From Streptomyces marianii (GTDB taxonomy: Bacteria; Actinomycetota; Actinomycetes; Streptomycetales; Streptomycetaceae): a stretch of 64,000 bases of DNA. The notes beneath the pieces were generated by a model. That model did no database searches. It had not been told where the DNA came from and saw only the letters and a program-made list of their open reading frames with translations. Shown here piece by piece: positions 54,241-64,000 of this stretch (position 1 is the first letter of the stretch; each line of letters begins with the position of its first letter). The stretch spans positions 5,011,001 through 5,075,000 of the forward strand of contig NZ_VAWE01000001.1 of the NCBI RefSeq assembly GCF_005795905.1, read 5' to 3'. Made by a program: the position numbers and the translations under genes.

Positions 54241-55137
54241 TCACACGGCCCGGAGGAACGCCGTTCCCGCGACGACACCCAGCAGCCTCAGGCGGGAGCC
54301 GTCGGCGAGCCGCCTGGCGAGGGCCCCGGCGACTCCGGGGCGGCTGTCGTCGCCGTGTCCGTCGAGGACGACGACCGCGCCGCCGGCGGCGAGTTCCTCC
54401 GTGAGGTCCAGATCCGCGAGCACGCCCCCCACGGACGGGTCACCGGCCAGGACGACCACGCCGTAGCGCCGGTCGGACACCTCGGCGCGCACCCCGGTGT
54501 CGGCGGAGGCTCCCCGCAGGAGCCGGGCCTGGGCGCCCGAACGGCTGCCGCACAGCGCCAGGTTGGCGCGGACGACGTCCTCCCGGACCGGGGCGGGTGC
54601 GGTGCCCGTCGGCACGAGGGCGCCGGCCAGCGGGTCGACGACCGTCAGCCGCGGCTCGACGCCCGCGCGGTGCAGCATGCGCAGCAGGGCGGCAGCGAAC
54701 AGCCCGTGCTGGGTGCCGATCTCCAGGACCTCCTCGTTCGGCGGGGCCAGCAGCGGCACGGTCGCCAGCTTCCCGCAGATGTCCGAGGTCGAGCCCGCCA
54801 GCCGGCCGACGCCCAGTGCCTCCAGTGCCACCACCGTGCGGTACGCCACCGTCAGATCGCGGCGCGCGTGCTCGCCCGAGGCACCCGTCACCGTGGTCAC
54901 CTCCCGCACCAGCGTGTCCAGTTGGGTCGCGGTGGGCATCCGGTGGCCGTCCCGTCCGGAGTGGTCGAGCAGCAGCCCGAGCCCGTAGCTCTGCCGCCGC
55001 AGGTCGGCCACTTCGTGGTGCAGGGCGTCGAGATCGGCCTGGAGTGAAGTGGTGGCACGCTCGAGGCGCTGCTCCACCAGTGAGAACGCCGGACGCAGCA
55101 TCCGCTTCGCCAGCCGGTTGCTCAGGAGGGAAGGCAT
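54241..55137 (-). CDS. Class I SAM-dependent methyltransferase-like protein
   Basis: 298 aa from the ATG at 55137 (MPSLLSNRLAKRML). An N-terminal coiled-coil stretch (SLQADLDALHHEVADLRRQ) precedes a Rossmann methyltransferase domain: EEVLEIGTQHGLFAAALLRMLHRAG as motif I, an acidic residue in RLTVVDPLAGAL, and GAVVVLDGHGDDS near the end. Residue spacing is consistent with the Methyltransf_24 group used on sugars or lipids. Substrate unknown. It is convergent with the kinase gene. Confidence 0.75.
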   Translation of the reverse strand: MPSLLSNRLAKRMLRPAFSLVEQRLERATTSLQADLDALHHEVADLRRQSYGLGLLLDHSGRDGHRMPTATQLDTLVREVTTVTGASGEHARRDLTVAYRTVVALEALGVGRLAGSTSDICGKLATVPLLAPPNEEVLEIGTQHGLFAAALLRMLHRAGVEPRLTVVDPLAGALVPTGTAPAPVREDVVRANLALCGSRSGAQARLLRGASADTGVRAEVSDRRYGVVVLAGDPSVGGVLADLDLTEELAAGGAVVVLDGHGDDSRPGVAGALARRLADGSRLRLLGVVAGTAFLRAV

Positions 55138-55165
55138 GGCCGGGAGGTTACGCCGCGATTTCCAC

Positions 55166-55354
55166 TCAAGGGGCCACCAACGGGGGCCATTCGGGTGAAG
55201 TCTTGGTGTCCTTGCGTTGACGTCCCCGTACAGCGGGTAGCGGTACGGCCTCCGCGGTTCCCGCGACGAGGGGTCCGCCACCGCACGTCGCGGCCACCAG
55301 CAGGACGCCGACCGACGCCCTCACCCACCACGACGCAGCCCTGAGCGCACCCAT
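55166..55354 (-). CDS. Possible small secreted peptide
   Basis: 62 codons from an ATG at 55354. The N terminus is a good Sec signal (ALRAASWWVRASVGVLLVAAT .. LVAGTAEA) with an AEA cleavage site, leaving a mature peptide of 28 residues (VPLPAVRGRQRKDTKTSPEW..). The Shine-Dalgarno is weak (GAGGGA about 12 bp upstream). It sits in the 451-bp spacer upstream of the methyltransferase start on the same strand. It may be real or chance. Confidence 0.35.
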   Translation of the reverse strand: MGALRAASWWVRASVGVLLVAATCGGGPLVAGTAEAVPLPAVRGRQRKDTKTSPEWPPLVAP

Positions 55355-55588
55355 AGCCCGGCCGTCCCTCGTCTGACGGATGCCCCGGTCCCCGCACATC
55401 AGGCCTGCCCGTACGGAACGGGTACGGCGCCGCACACCGACCGCCTCCCGAATCGTTGACCGAATCAGTGGCGGCGAAGTAGTGGCCTGCGCCACGCCGA
55501 CTGCCTACCATCGATCACCGCAAGGTCTTTGTGCACCGCGTCACAAACGCTCCGCGTCACGATCACCACCGCACGCCAGGAGGCCCCT

Positions 55589-56242
55589 TTGCACCGCCGC
55601 CGTCGCACCGCGCTCGCCCTCTCCGCCGCGCTCGTCGCGGCGGCACCCCTGCTCGCCGCCTGCGGGACCGAGGCGCACCCTGGTGCCGCTGCCGTCGTCG
55701 GAGGCGACCGGATCGAGGTGTCCACGCTCCAGGCGGAGGTCAGGGACGTGCGGGCCGCCCAGGAAGCGTCGCCCGAGGCCGCCCAGCTGATCAAGAACAC
55801 CGGGCAGCTGAACCGCGCCAAGCTGCACGGGATGATCTTCGACCGGATCCTGGAGCACGCCGCCGAGAAGAACGGCGTCACCGCCTCCCGCAAGGATGTG
55901 CAGGACGCCCGCGCCTCCCTGGCCCAGCAGTCCGGCGGCGAGGAGCAGCTGGCCGCGATGCTGCTCCAGCAGCGCGGAGTGGCTCCGGACCGGATCGACC
56001 AGGCCGTTCGCGAGGAGGTCCTGCTGACCGGGCTGGCCCGGGCGCTCGGTGCCGACCTCGGCACTCCGGAGGGCCAGCAGAAGGTCGGCGCGGCGCTGAC
56101 GGCCGCTTCCAAGGAACTCGACATCGACGTGAACCCCCGCTACGGGGCGTGGGACGACACGAAGATCCAGCTCGGCGACTACAAGGCACCGTGGATCATC
56201 CAGGTCACCAAGCAGCCGGAGGCGATCCAGGCCGGAGCGTAG
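55589..56242 (+). CDS. SurA-type lipoprotein chaperone
   Basis: 217 aa. The TTG at 55589 is chosen because AGGAGG stands 7 bp before it and the encoded RRRRTALALSAALVAAAPLLAAC is a lipoprotein signal with lipobox LAAC; the longer frame from 55529 has no RBS. The mature part is a SurA N-terminal-like helical domain (VVGGDRIEVSTLQAEVRDVRAAQEA .. LHGMIFDRILEHAAEKNGVTASRKDVQDAR) without a PPIase domain. It is a membrane-tethered chaperone candidate. It lies upstream of mazG, with a minisatellite between. Confidence 0.85.
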   Translation: MHRRRRTALALSAALVAAAPLLAACGTEAHPGAAAVVGGDRIEVSTLQAEVRDVRAAQEASPEAAQLIKNTGQLNRAKLHGMIFDRILEHAAEKNGVTASRKDVQDARASLAQQSGGEEQLAAMLLQQRGVAPDRIDQAVREEVLLTGLARALGADLGTPEGQQKVGAALTAASKELDIDVNPRYGAWDDTKIQLGDYKAPWIIQVTKQPEAIQAGA

Positions 56243-56307
56243 CGACGGCCGTCCGGGCCGCGGCCGGCCGGCGGGACCGGTGCGCGGGCGGTTCCGCGGG
56301 CGCGGTG

Positions 56308-56600
56308 GGATCCGTGGGCGGTGGCTCGCACGGAACGGTCGGCGCGGTGGATCCGTGGGCGGTGGCTCGCACGGAACGGTCGGGGCGGTGGGATCCGTGG
56401 GCGGTGGCTCGCACGGAACGGTCGGGGCGGTGGGATCCGTGGGCGGTGGCTCGCACGGAACGGTCGGGGCGGTGGGATCCGTGGGCGGTGGCTCGCACGG
56501 AACGGTCGGGGCGGTGGGATCCGTGGGCGGTGGCTCGCACGGAACGGTCGGGGCGGTGGGATCCGTGGGCGGTGGCTCGCACGGAACGTTCGGCGCGGTG
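56308..56600. repeat. 42-bp minisatellite, seven copies
   Basis: GGATCCGTGGGCGGTGGCTC begins at 56308, 56349, 56391, 56433, 56475, 56517 and 56559; the first period is 41 bp, the rest exactly 42. Copies are nearly identical and end with CACGGAACGGTCGGGGCGGT. It lies in the 456-bp spacer between the surA-like and mazG genes; being a multiple of three it keeps long ORFs open on several frames, none of which I regard as genes. Confidence 0.95.
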
Positions 56601-56698
56601 GCGGTGGATCGTACGGAACGGTGGGGCCGCCGCGGTGGATCCCGTCCGGCCGTGAGGCCCGGTCCCGGCGCCCGTCCGCCCCGACGTAAGGTCGAGGG

Positions 56699-57697
56699 GT
56701 GAACGCTGAAGCGCCCGTCGAGCCCGGCCGAATCGTCCTGCTCACCGCCAGCCATCGTGTCGCGCCCGGACTGCTGTCCTGGCCGGCGTGGCAGACCCTG
56801 CGCACGGCCGACCGCGTGCTGTGCGCCGACGCGGAGCACCCGCAGCTCCCGTATCTGAGGGAGGCCGGTGTCGGCGTGGAGGTGGCCGCGCCCACCGCGC
56901 AGGAACTCGTGGACGGCTGTGCGGGAGGCCGGACCGCCGTGGTCCTCGCGACCGGCGAGGGCGACCGGGCCCTCACCGACGGCCTGGCCCGCATGGCGGG
57001 CTCCGGCCGGGTGCGGATGCCCGACCTGGAGCTGTTGCCCGGCTCGTACGACCTTCCCGGCACGCGGCTCCTCGACCTCGTCCAGGTCATGGACCGGATC
57101 CGCCGCGAGTGCCCGTGGTCCTCGCAGCAGACCCACAAGGGCCTCGCCAAGTACGGCATCGAGGAGGCGTACGAGCTCGTCGAGGCCATCGAGGACGGCG
57201 ACCGCGACGAACTGCGCGAGGAACTCGGCGACGTCCTCCTCCAGGTCGTCTTCCATGCGCGCATCGCGCAGGAGGCGAGCGGGGAGGAGGGGGACGAGCC
57301 GTTCTCGATCGACGACGTCGCCGGGACCATCGTCGACAAGCTCGTCCACCGTCACCCGCACGTCTTCGGGGACGCCCGTGCCGAGACCCCGGAGGACGTC
57401 AAGGAGCACTGGCTGCGTACCAAGGCGATCGAGAAGCGGCGGGAGTCGGTGACCGACGGCGTCCCGCTCGGCCAGCCGGGACTCGCGCTCGCCGCGAAAC
57501 TGGCGGGCCGGGTGCGGACGGCCGGGCTGGACGTGGAGCTGCCCACGGAGGACGGCGACCGCGCCGTCGGGTACGAGCTGCTGGCGATGGCCGTGCGCGC
57601 GGAGGCCGAGGGCCACGACCCGGAAGCCGCCCTTCGCGCCGCCGCCCGCGCCTATCGCGACGCGATCCGCGCGGCGGAGTCCGCGGCCCGGCACTGA
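56699..57697 (+). CDS. mazG: Nucleoside triphosphate pyrophosphohydrolase MazG with N-terminal extra domain
   Basis: 332 aa, GTG at 56699. Residues ~1-115 resemble a decayed tetrapyrrole/rRNA methylase-like (TP-methylase) fold (IVLLTASHRVAPGLLSWPAW). From ~120 the MazG core begins: LLDLVQVMDRIRRECPWSSQQTHKGLAKYGIEEAYELVEAIEDGDRDELREELGDVLLQVVFHARIAQEA, with the EExxE ... ExxD metal ligands (EEAYELVE, EELGD). It removes pyrophosphate from non-canonical NTPs and keeps the pool clean. Preceded by the 42-bp repeats. Confidence 0.9.
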   Translation: MNAEAPVEPGRIVLLTASHRVAPGLLSWPAWQTLRTADRVLCADAEHPQLPYLREAGVGVEVAAPTAQELVDGCAGGRTAVVLATGEGDRALTDGLARMAGSGRVRMPDLELLPGSYDLPGTRLLDLVQVMDRIRRECPWSSQQTHKGLAKYGIEEAYELVEAIEDGDRDELREELGDVLLQVVFHARIAQEASGEEGDEPFSIDDVAGTIVDKLVHRHPHVFGDARAETPEDVKEHWLRTKAIEKRRESVTDGVPLGQPGLALAAKLAGRVRTAGLDVELPTEDGDRAVGYELLAMAVRAEAEGHDPEAALRAAARAYRDAIRAAESAARH

Positions 57698-57727
57698 CGG
57701 GGAGGGCCGGCCGTCCCGGCGTGTGCG

Positions 57728-58357
57728 TCAGTCCCGCCTTCCGCGCCGCCGGTCCACGGCGGTGAGGTCGATCTCGACGGGGTACGGGACGTCGACCTTC
57801 AGCCGGTTGTGGTGGATGCCGGTGACGGCGTAGGCGCTCGTGGCGGGGTCCAGCTCGTACACGTACACCACGGGCAGGTCGTCGTGCTTCTCGACCCGCC
57901 AGAAGTGCCGGATGCCAGCCGCCGCGTACTTGCGCGGTTTGAGCTCGCGGTCACGCTGCACGGACTCGTCCGAGACGATCTCGACGGCGAGCAGGATGTC
58001 GTCCGGGGCGTACCAGGTCTGCTGCGGTCCCGTGCGGGCGCTCCACGGAACCACCATGAGATCGGGCTCCGGCCGGTCGCGTACGCCCAGTTTGGTGGTC
58101 ATCTCGCGGACGACATAGAGGTCGTCCGGTGCCTGCTGCACCAGTGCGTTCTCCAGCAGCCGCAGCGCGGCCATGTGGAAATCGGTCTGCGGAGTCACGA
58201 AGAACAGTCCCCCGTCGATCAGCTCGGTGTGCGGCGGGAGACCCTTGATCCGGTCGAGGTCGTCCGCCGTCCACCCACCGGGGGGCGGGACCGGGAACAC
58301 GTACTGCTCCTCCCGGCCGTCCTGGTCTTCCCTCCGGTCTTCGGCTGCGGCACTCAT
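57728..58357 (-). CDS. Uma2-family putative restriction-type endonuclease
   Basis: 209 aa from the ATG at 58357 (GGGAG 7 bp upstream); a start 12 bp further out is also possible. Typical Uma2 order: WTADDLDRIKGLPPHTELIDGGLFFV, then PEPDLMVVPWSARTG and ILLAVEIVSDESVQRDRELKPRKYAAAGIRHFWRVE, giving the PD-(D/E)xK-like Asp and Glu-x-Val. Uma2 proteins are very common in Streptomyces and Cyanobacteria and their role is unknown. It is convergent with mazG and divergent from the P450. Confidence 0.87.
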   Translation of the reverse strand: MSAAAEDRREDQDGREEQYVFPVPPPGGWTADDLDRIKGLPPHTELIDGGLFFVTPQTDFHMAALRLLENALVQQAPDDLYVVREMTTKLGVRDRPEPDLMVVPWSARTGPQQTWYAPDDILLAVEIVSDESVQRDRELKPRKYAAAGIRHFWRVEKHDDLPVVYVYELDPATSAYAVTGIHHNRLKVDVPYPVEIDLTAVDRRRGRRD

Positions 58358-58465
58358 CAGCGCTCCCATGCGACGGAGTCTGGCGTGTACGGTCAGCCTA
58401 CCCACGGGGAACGCGGAAAGGTCCGCCGAACGGGGGACCGGCCCGGTGCGGGTTAACGTCGACCC

Positions 58466-59716
58466 ATGCACGACCGGCCGTCCCGCGTCCCCGACGCCCC
58501 CGAGCTCTTCACCTGGGAGTTCGCCACCGACCCGTACCCCGCCTACGCCTGGCTCCGGGAGCACGCGCCGGTGCACCGGACCCGGCTGCCCAGCGGGGTG
58601 GAGGCGTGGCTGGTGACCCGGTACGCGGACGCCCGGCAGGCCCTCGCGGACCAGCGGCTCAGCAAGAACCCCGCGCACCACGACGAGCCCGCGCACGCGA
58701 AGGGGAAGACGGGGATCCCGGGGGAGCGCAAGGCGGAGCTGATGACGCATCTGCTGAACATCGACCCGCCCGACCACACCCGGCTGAGGCGGCTCGTGTC
58801 GAAGGCGTTCACCCCCCGCCGGGTGGCCGAGTTCGCGCCCCGGGTACAGGAGTTGACGGACCGGCTCATCGACGGTTTCGCGCAGCGGGGTAGCGCGGAC
58901 CTCATCCACGAGTTCGCGTTCCCGCTCCCCATCTACGCCATCTGCGACATGCTCGGCGTCCCACGTGAGGACCAGGACGACTTCCGGGACTGGGCGGGGA
59001 TGATGATCCGTCACGGCGGGGGCCCGCGCGGCGGTGTCGCCCGGTCGGTGAAGAAGATGCGCGGCTATCTCGCTGACCTGATCCACCGCAAGCGCGAAGC
59101 CCCCGGTGACGACCTCATCTCGGGACTTATCAAGGCGTCCGACCACGGGGAGCACCTCACCGAGAACGAGGCCGCCGCGATGGCCTTCATCCTCCTCTTC
59201 GCCGGGTTCGAGACCACGGTGAACCTCATCGGGAACGGCACGTACGCGCTGCTGCGGAATCCGGGGCAGCGGCAGCGGCTCCAGGACTCGCTGGCCGCAG
59301 GCGAGAACGGCCTGCTCGCCACCGGGGTCGAGGAGCTGCTGCGCTACGACGGACCGGTCGAGCTCGCCACCTGGCGGTTCGCGACCGAGCCGCTGGCGCT
59401 CGGCGGCCGGGACATCGCCGCCGGCGACCCCGTCCTCGTCGTGCTGGCCGCCGCGGACCGCGACCCCGGGCGGTTCGCGGAGCCCGACACCCTCGATCTC
59501 GGCCGCCGGGACAACCAGCACCTCGGGTACGGGCACGGCATCCACTACTGCCTGGGCGCGCCGCTCGCGCGGCTGGAAGGACAGACCGCGCTCGCGGCGC
59601 TCCTCACCCGGCTGCCCGACTTGCGGCTTGCGGTCGATCCGTCGGAATTGCGGTGGCGTGGGGGGCTCATCATGCGCGGATTGCGCACTCTGCCCGTTGA
59701 ATTCACCCACCGCTGA
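58466..59716 (+). CDS. Cytochrome P450, CYP107-like
   Basis: 416 aa, ATG at 58466. I-helix oxygen-activating motif FAGFETT (His of AGHETT replaced by Phe), ExxR in EELLRY, PERF-like DRDPGRFAEPDTLDLGR, heme loop YGHGIHYCLGAPLARLE with Cys362 (Tyr for the usual Phe). It is a class I bacterial P450 that needs ferredoxin and reductase, neither of which is nearby. Its position beside rpf genes and mazG matches the CYP107T1-type gene of S. coelicolor. Substrate unknown. Confidence 0.9.
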   Translation: MHDRPSRVPDAPELFTWEFATDPYPAYAWLREHAPVHRTRLPSGVEAWLVTRYADARQALADQRLSKNPAHHDEPAHAKGKTGIPGERKAELMTHLLNIDPPDHTRLRRLVSKAFTPRRVAEFAPRVQELTDRLIDGFAQRGSADLIHEFAFPLPIYAICDMLGVPREDQDDFRDWAGMMIRHGGGPRGGVARSVKKMRGYLADLIHRKREAPGDDLISGLIKASDHGEHLTENEAAAMAFILLFAGFETTVNLIGNGTYALLRNPGQRQRLQDSLAAGENGLLATGVEELLRYDGPVELATWRFATEPLALGGRDIAAGDPVLVVLAAADRDPGRFAEPDTLDLGRRDNQHLGYGHGIHYCLGAPLARLEGQTALAALLTRLPDLRLAVDPSELRWRGGLIMRGLRTLPVEFTHR

Positions 59717-59804
59717 ATCTGACGGACAGTCAAGACTGTGACTTTTACGTGATCTCCGCTGCACCGACTTGTGACTGACGTCGGAGTGCGGCTACGTTCA
59801 CCCC

Positions 59805-59840
59805 GACTCCGGGTCATCGAGGTCAATCACCTCGAGAGTC
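59805..59840 (+). promoter_or_regulatory. Structured leader of the first Rpf/LysM gene
   Basis: TCGAGGT-CAATC-ACCTCGA (59817-59835) forms a hairpin, embraced by GACTC (59805-59809) and GAGTC (59836-59840). It lies in the 5' leader 38-73 bp upstream of the start codon and may act on translation or as a terminator of the P450 transcript. No known riboswitch pattern was recognised. Confidence 0.4.
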
Positions 59841-59877
59841 CCTGGAGTTTTCTGTAGTCACACGGAAGGCGCACCGC

Positions 59878-60840
59878 ATGCTGTCCGGGAACGGCCGACA
59901 CCGCCGACCTCGTCAGGTCCCCGCCCTCATCGTCGCGGCAGGGGTGACCGGATCGGCCATCGCCATCCCGCTGCTCGGCGCGGGTTCCGCGTCCGCCGCC
60001 GACACCGCCACCTGGAACCGCGTCGCGGACTGCGAGAGCGGCGGCGACTGGAGTGCCAACCTCGGCAACGGTTACTACGGCGGCCTCCAGATGTCCCAGG
60101 AGATATGGGAGGCCTACGGCGGCACCGCGTACGCGCCGCGCGCGGACCTCGCCAGCCCCTCCGAGCAGATCTCGGTCGCCGAGATGGTGCTCGCCGCCCA
60201 GGGTGCCTCCGCCTGGCAGAGCTGCGGATCGATCACGGGTCTGGGCGGCGGTGGCTCCGAGTCCACCGGCACCCCGTCGGCCGACCCGCTGGGCGATGTC
60301 GTGAAGGGACCCTCGTTCGGTGACGGGGCGGACGCCGTGCCCGAGCCGGATGCCGGGGACCCCTTGCCTGCCGGATCCCGGTCGGGCCCGGGCGAGTCCG
60401 CCTCCGAGTCGCCCGAGTCGCCCGAGCCGTCCGGGCAGTCCTCCTCGCCGGCCGGGTCCCCGCAGCCCGCCGGATCCGCCGAGGGCTCCGCCGGGAGCGC
60501 GGAGGCGTCCGGCGAGGCGGGGGCGGAGGCGGGCACCGGCAAGCATCGGGGCACCCCCGCCACCGAAGGGGATGAGGCAGGCAATTCGGGCGATGACCAT
60601 GAATCTGGTCGACATGCCTCACTGGGTGATGGAGCGACGCGGGATGGTGCCGTCACGGGAGACGAGTACGTCGTCCGCATCGGCGACAACCTCTCGTCGA
60701 TCGCCGACGCGAACCAGGTGCCCGGCGGCTGGCCCGCCCTCTATGAGGCGAACCAGGACGTCGTCGGCTCCGACGCGGACCTCATCCTGCCTGGCCAGAG
60801 TCTCGATCTCGGCCCGGAAAAGGGCCAGTTGAAGGAGTAG
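59878..60840 (+). CDS. Secreted Rpf-like muralytic enzyme with LysM domain
   Basis: 320 aa, ATG at 59878 (GGAAGG 8 bp upstream). The signal peptide runs to about residue 41 (ALIVAAGVTGSAIAIPLLGAGSASA). The Rpf/transglycosylase-like domain follows at once ([38 protein letters not shown]), with the catalytic Glu in CESGG. An acidic Ser/Pro/Glu-rich linker (~130-255) leads to a C-terminal LysM at ~262-310 (DEYVVRIGDNLSSIADANQVPGGWPALYEANQDVV). It loosens peptidoglycan for spore germination and growth. It is a paralogue of the next gene, and probably corresponds to one of the rpf genes near eno in S. coelicolor. Confidence 0.9.
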   Translation: MLSGNGRHRRPRQVPALIVAAGVTGSAIAIPLLGAGSASAADTATWNRVADCESGGDWSANLGNGYYGGLQMSQEIWEAYGGTAYAPRADLASPSEQISVAEMVLAAQGASAWQSCGSITGLGGGGSESTGTPSADPLGDVVKGPSFGDGADAVPEPDAGDPLPAGSRSGPGESASESPESPEPSGQSSSPAGSPQPAGSAEGSAGSAEASGEAGAEAGTGKHRGTPATEGDEAGNSGDDHESGRHASLGDGATRDGAVTGDEYVVRIGDNLSSIADANQVPGGWPALYEANQDVVGSDADLILPGQSLDLGPEKGQLKE

Positions 60841-60979
60841 TTCGGGCGCTTATGTCCGGTTCTGTGCGAGTGAGACAAGAGTCTCTTCCGGTCAACTGGC
60901 GCTGCTAGCCGGTCAACTCCGGTCATCGCGGCTCCCACCTGCGAAAACGGACATGTTGCCCCGTCAGTTTTGGGCGATT

Positions 60980-61013
60980 TCTCCCCGATGTTCGTCTTTG
61001 AACATCGGGGAGA
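60980..61013 (+). terminator. Hairpin between the two Rpf genes
   Basis: 14-bp perfect arms TCTCCCCGATGTTC (60980-60993) and complement (61000-61013) with loop GTCTTT, 140 bp after the first Rpf stop and 49 bp before the riboswitch. It probably ends the first transcript; its placement so far from the stop leaves other roles open. Confidence 0.7.
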
Positions 61014-61061
61014 CGTGTGTCTACGGTCTGAACCGCTCGCAACGCGGGCCCCGTCGACCGC

Positions 61062-63471
<2,410 letters not shown>

Positions 63472-63520
63472 TTCCGGACGCCCTCGCCGGGCGGCGAGCC
63501 CGGCGGGGGCGGAGGTTGCC

Positions 63521-63561
63521 TACGTCCCCGCACACGGTCCCGTACCGTGTGCGGGGACGTA
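63521..63561 (+). terminator. Terminator after eno
   Basis: 18-bp perfect arms TACGTCCCCGCACACGGT (63521-63538) and complement (63544-63561) with a CCCGT loop, 49 bp after eno. The divIC-like gene starts 23 bp after it. Confidence 0.9.
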
Positions 63562-63584
63562 CGCACGTGAAGGGGAGGCGCACT

Positions 63585-64000
63585 GATGGCCCGGGACCGG
63601 TTCTCCACCGCGACCAGGCTGCGGCTGCTCGGTGAGCAGACCGCCGCCCGCGTCTACCGTTCGCAGTCCCGCCGGCAGGCTCGGCGTTCCCGGCTCACCG
63701 GCCGGGCCGCCTTCCTCGCACTCGTCGTATGCTCGATGATCGTCGCGCTCGCCTATCCGATGCGTGCGTACGTGTCGCAGCAGAACGAGGTCGACGAGCA
63801 GCAGCGGCTCGCCGCCGCGGCCCGCGAGCGCGTGGAGCGGCTGCGCGACGAGAAGGCCCGCCTCCAGGACGACGCGTACGTCATGCGGCTGGCCCGTGAG
63901 CACCTGCACATGGTCCGGCCCGGCGAGACCGGGTACATCGTGGTCGACCCGCGGGCGGCCCGTGAGCCACGTGCCGAGGAGGCCGGTGTCGGCCGTCCCT
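63585..64000 (+). CDS. divIC: FtsB/DivIC-type septum protein (3' end outside window)
   Basis: At least 138 residues; ATG at 63585 with GGGGAGG 8 bp upstream. A basic N terminus (RSQSRRQARRSRLTGR) leads to one membrane helix (AAFLALVVCSMIVALAYPM), then a periplasmic coiled coil (EVDEQQRLAAAARERVERLRDEKARLQDDAYVMRLAREHLHMVRPGETGYIVVD), the pattern of FtsB/DivIC. It bridges early and late divisome proteins (FtsL, FtsQ). The position after eno is that of S. coelicolor divIC. Confidence 0.88.

Noticed and set aside
56179..57339. Long ORF with repeated HGSHRPDRSVRAT units
   Set aside because: Product of the 42-bp minisatellite (multiple of three) running into mazG antisense; no RBS and no start consistent with genes around it.

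Overview
The window is very GC-rich actinobacterial chromosome, and gene order and content point to Streptomyces or a close relative. The backbone carries tam/tamR, ppc, pth, rplY, prs, glmU, mfd, mazG, a CYP107-like P450, a pair of Rpf-like muralytic proteins, eno and a DivIC/FtsB-type gene. GTG (and one TTG) starts, 4-bp ATGA/GTGA overlaps and long GC-rich hairpin terminators fit that lineage.

Bases 1-14600 are mostly housekeeping. They hold a LuxR-type regulator end, the divergent tamR-tam pair with a palindrome between them, a glyoxalase-fold protein, a TetR regulator coupled to a fatty-acid desaturase with a double operator, ppc, then the leftward genes prs, rplY and pth, and glmU preceded by a tRNA-Gln(UUG). 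An HTH/LAGLIDADG-like gene abuts the tRNA, and an orphan histidine kinase follows.

Bases 14957-21206 form a polymorphic-toxin-like conflict island. A YwqJ-like deaminase and a SUKH-3-like gene face a WHH-nuclease/SUKH-1 fusion and a 937-aa multi-domain protein (YrhB/Imm35-like, repeat-rich linker, second deaminase-like domain, SUKH-4-like). A coiled-coil DivIVA-like protein follows. Bases 21552-30052 encode a solute:sodium symporter with its small partner, a DHA2 exporter, a MacB/FtsX-type ABC transporter and a decayed gene. mfd and a secreted beta-helix protein follow.

Bases 36034-47320 are accessory DNA: a lipoprotein HNH nuclease, a protein of unknown function, recombinase/TnpC-like genes, and a segment of about 6.2 kb between two near-identical direct repeats. 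That segment carries an HTH gene, a large zinc-ribbon recombinase-like gene and an SDR. The recombinase-like gene is interrupted by an IS5-type element, and an IS701-type element sits at the junction of the first insertion. Reading across both ISs restores one open frame of about 813 codons. A GNAT gene and an IS3 element close the region.

Bases 47409-64000 return to backbone: two envelope proteins, a DNA methylase with an atypical motif IV, a membrane protein/Ser-Thr kinase pair, a methyltransferase, a SurA-like lipoprotein, mazG, a Uma2 nuclease, P450, two Rpf/LysM proteins (the second behind a ydaO-type c-di-AMP riboswitch), eno and the start of a DivIC-like gene. Six intergenic spacers carry different GC-rich tandem repeats (46, 32, 69, 63, 111 and 42 bp), a recurring feature of this chromosome.
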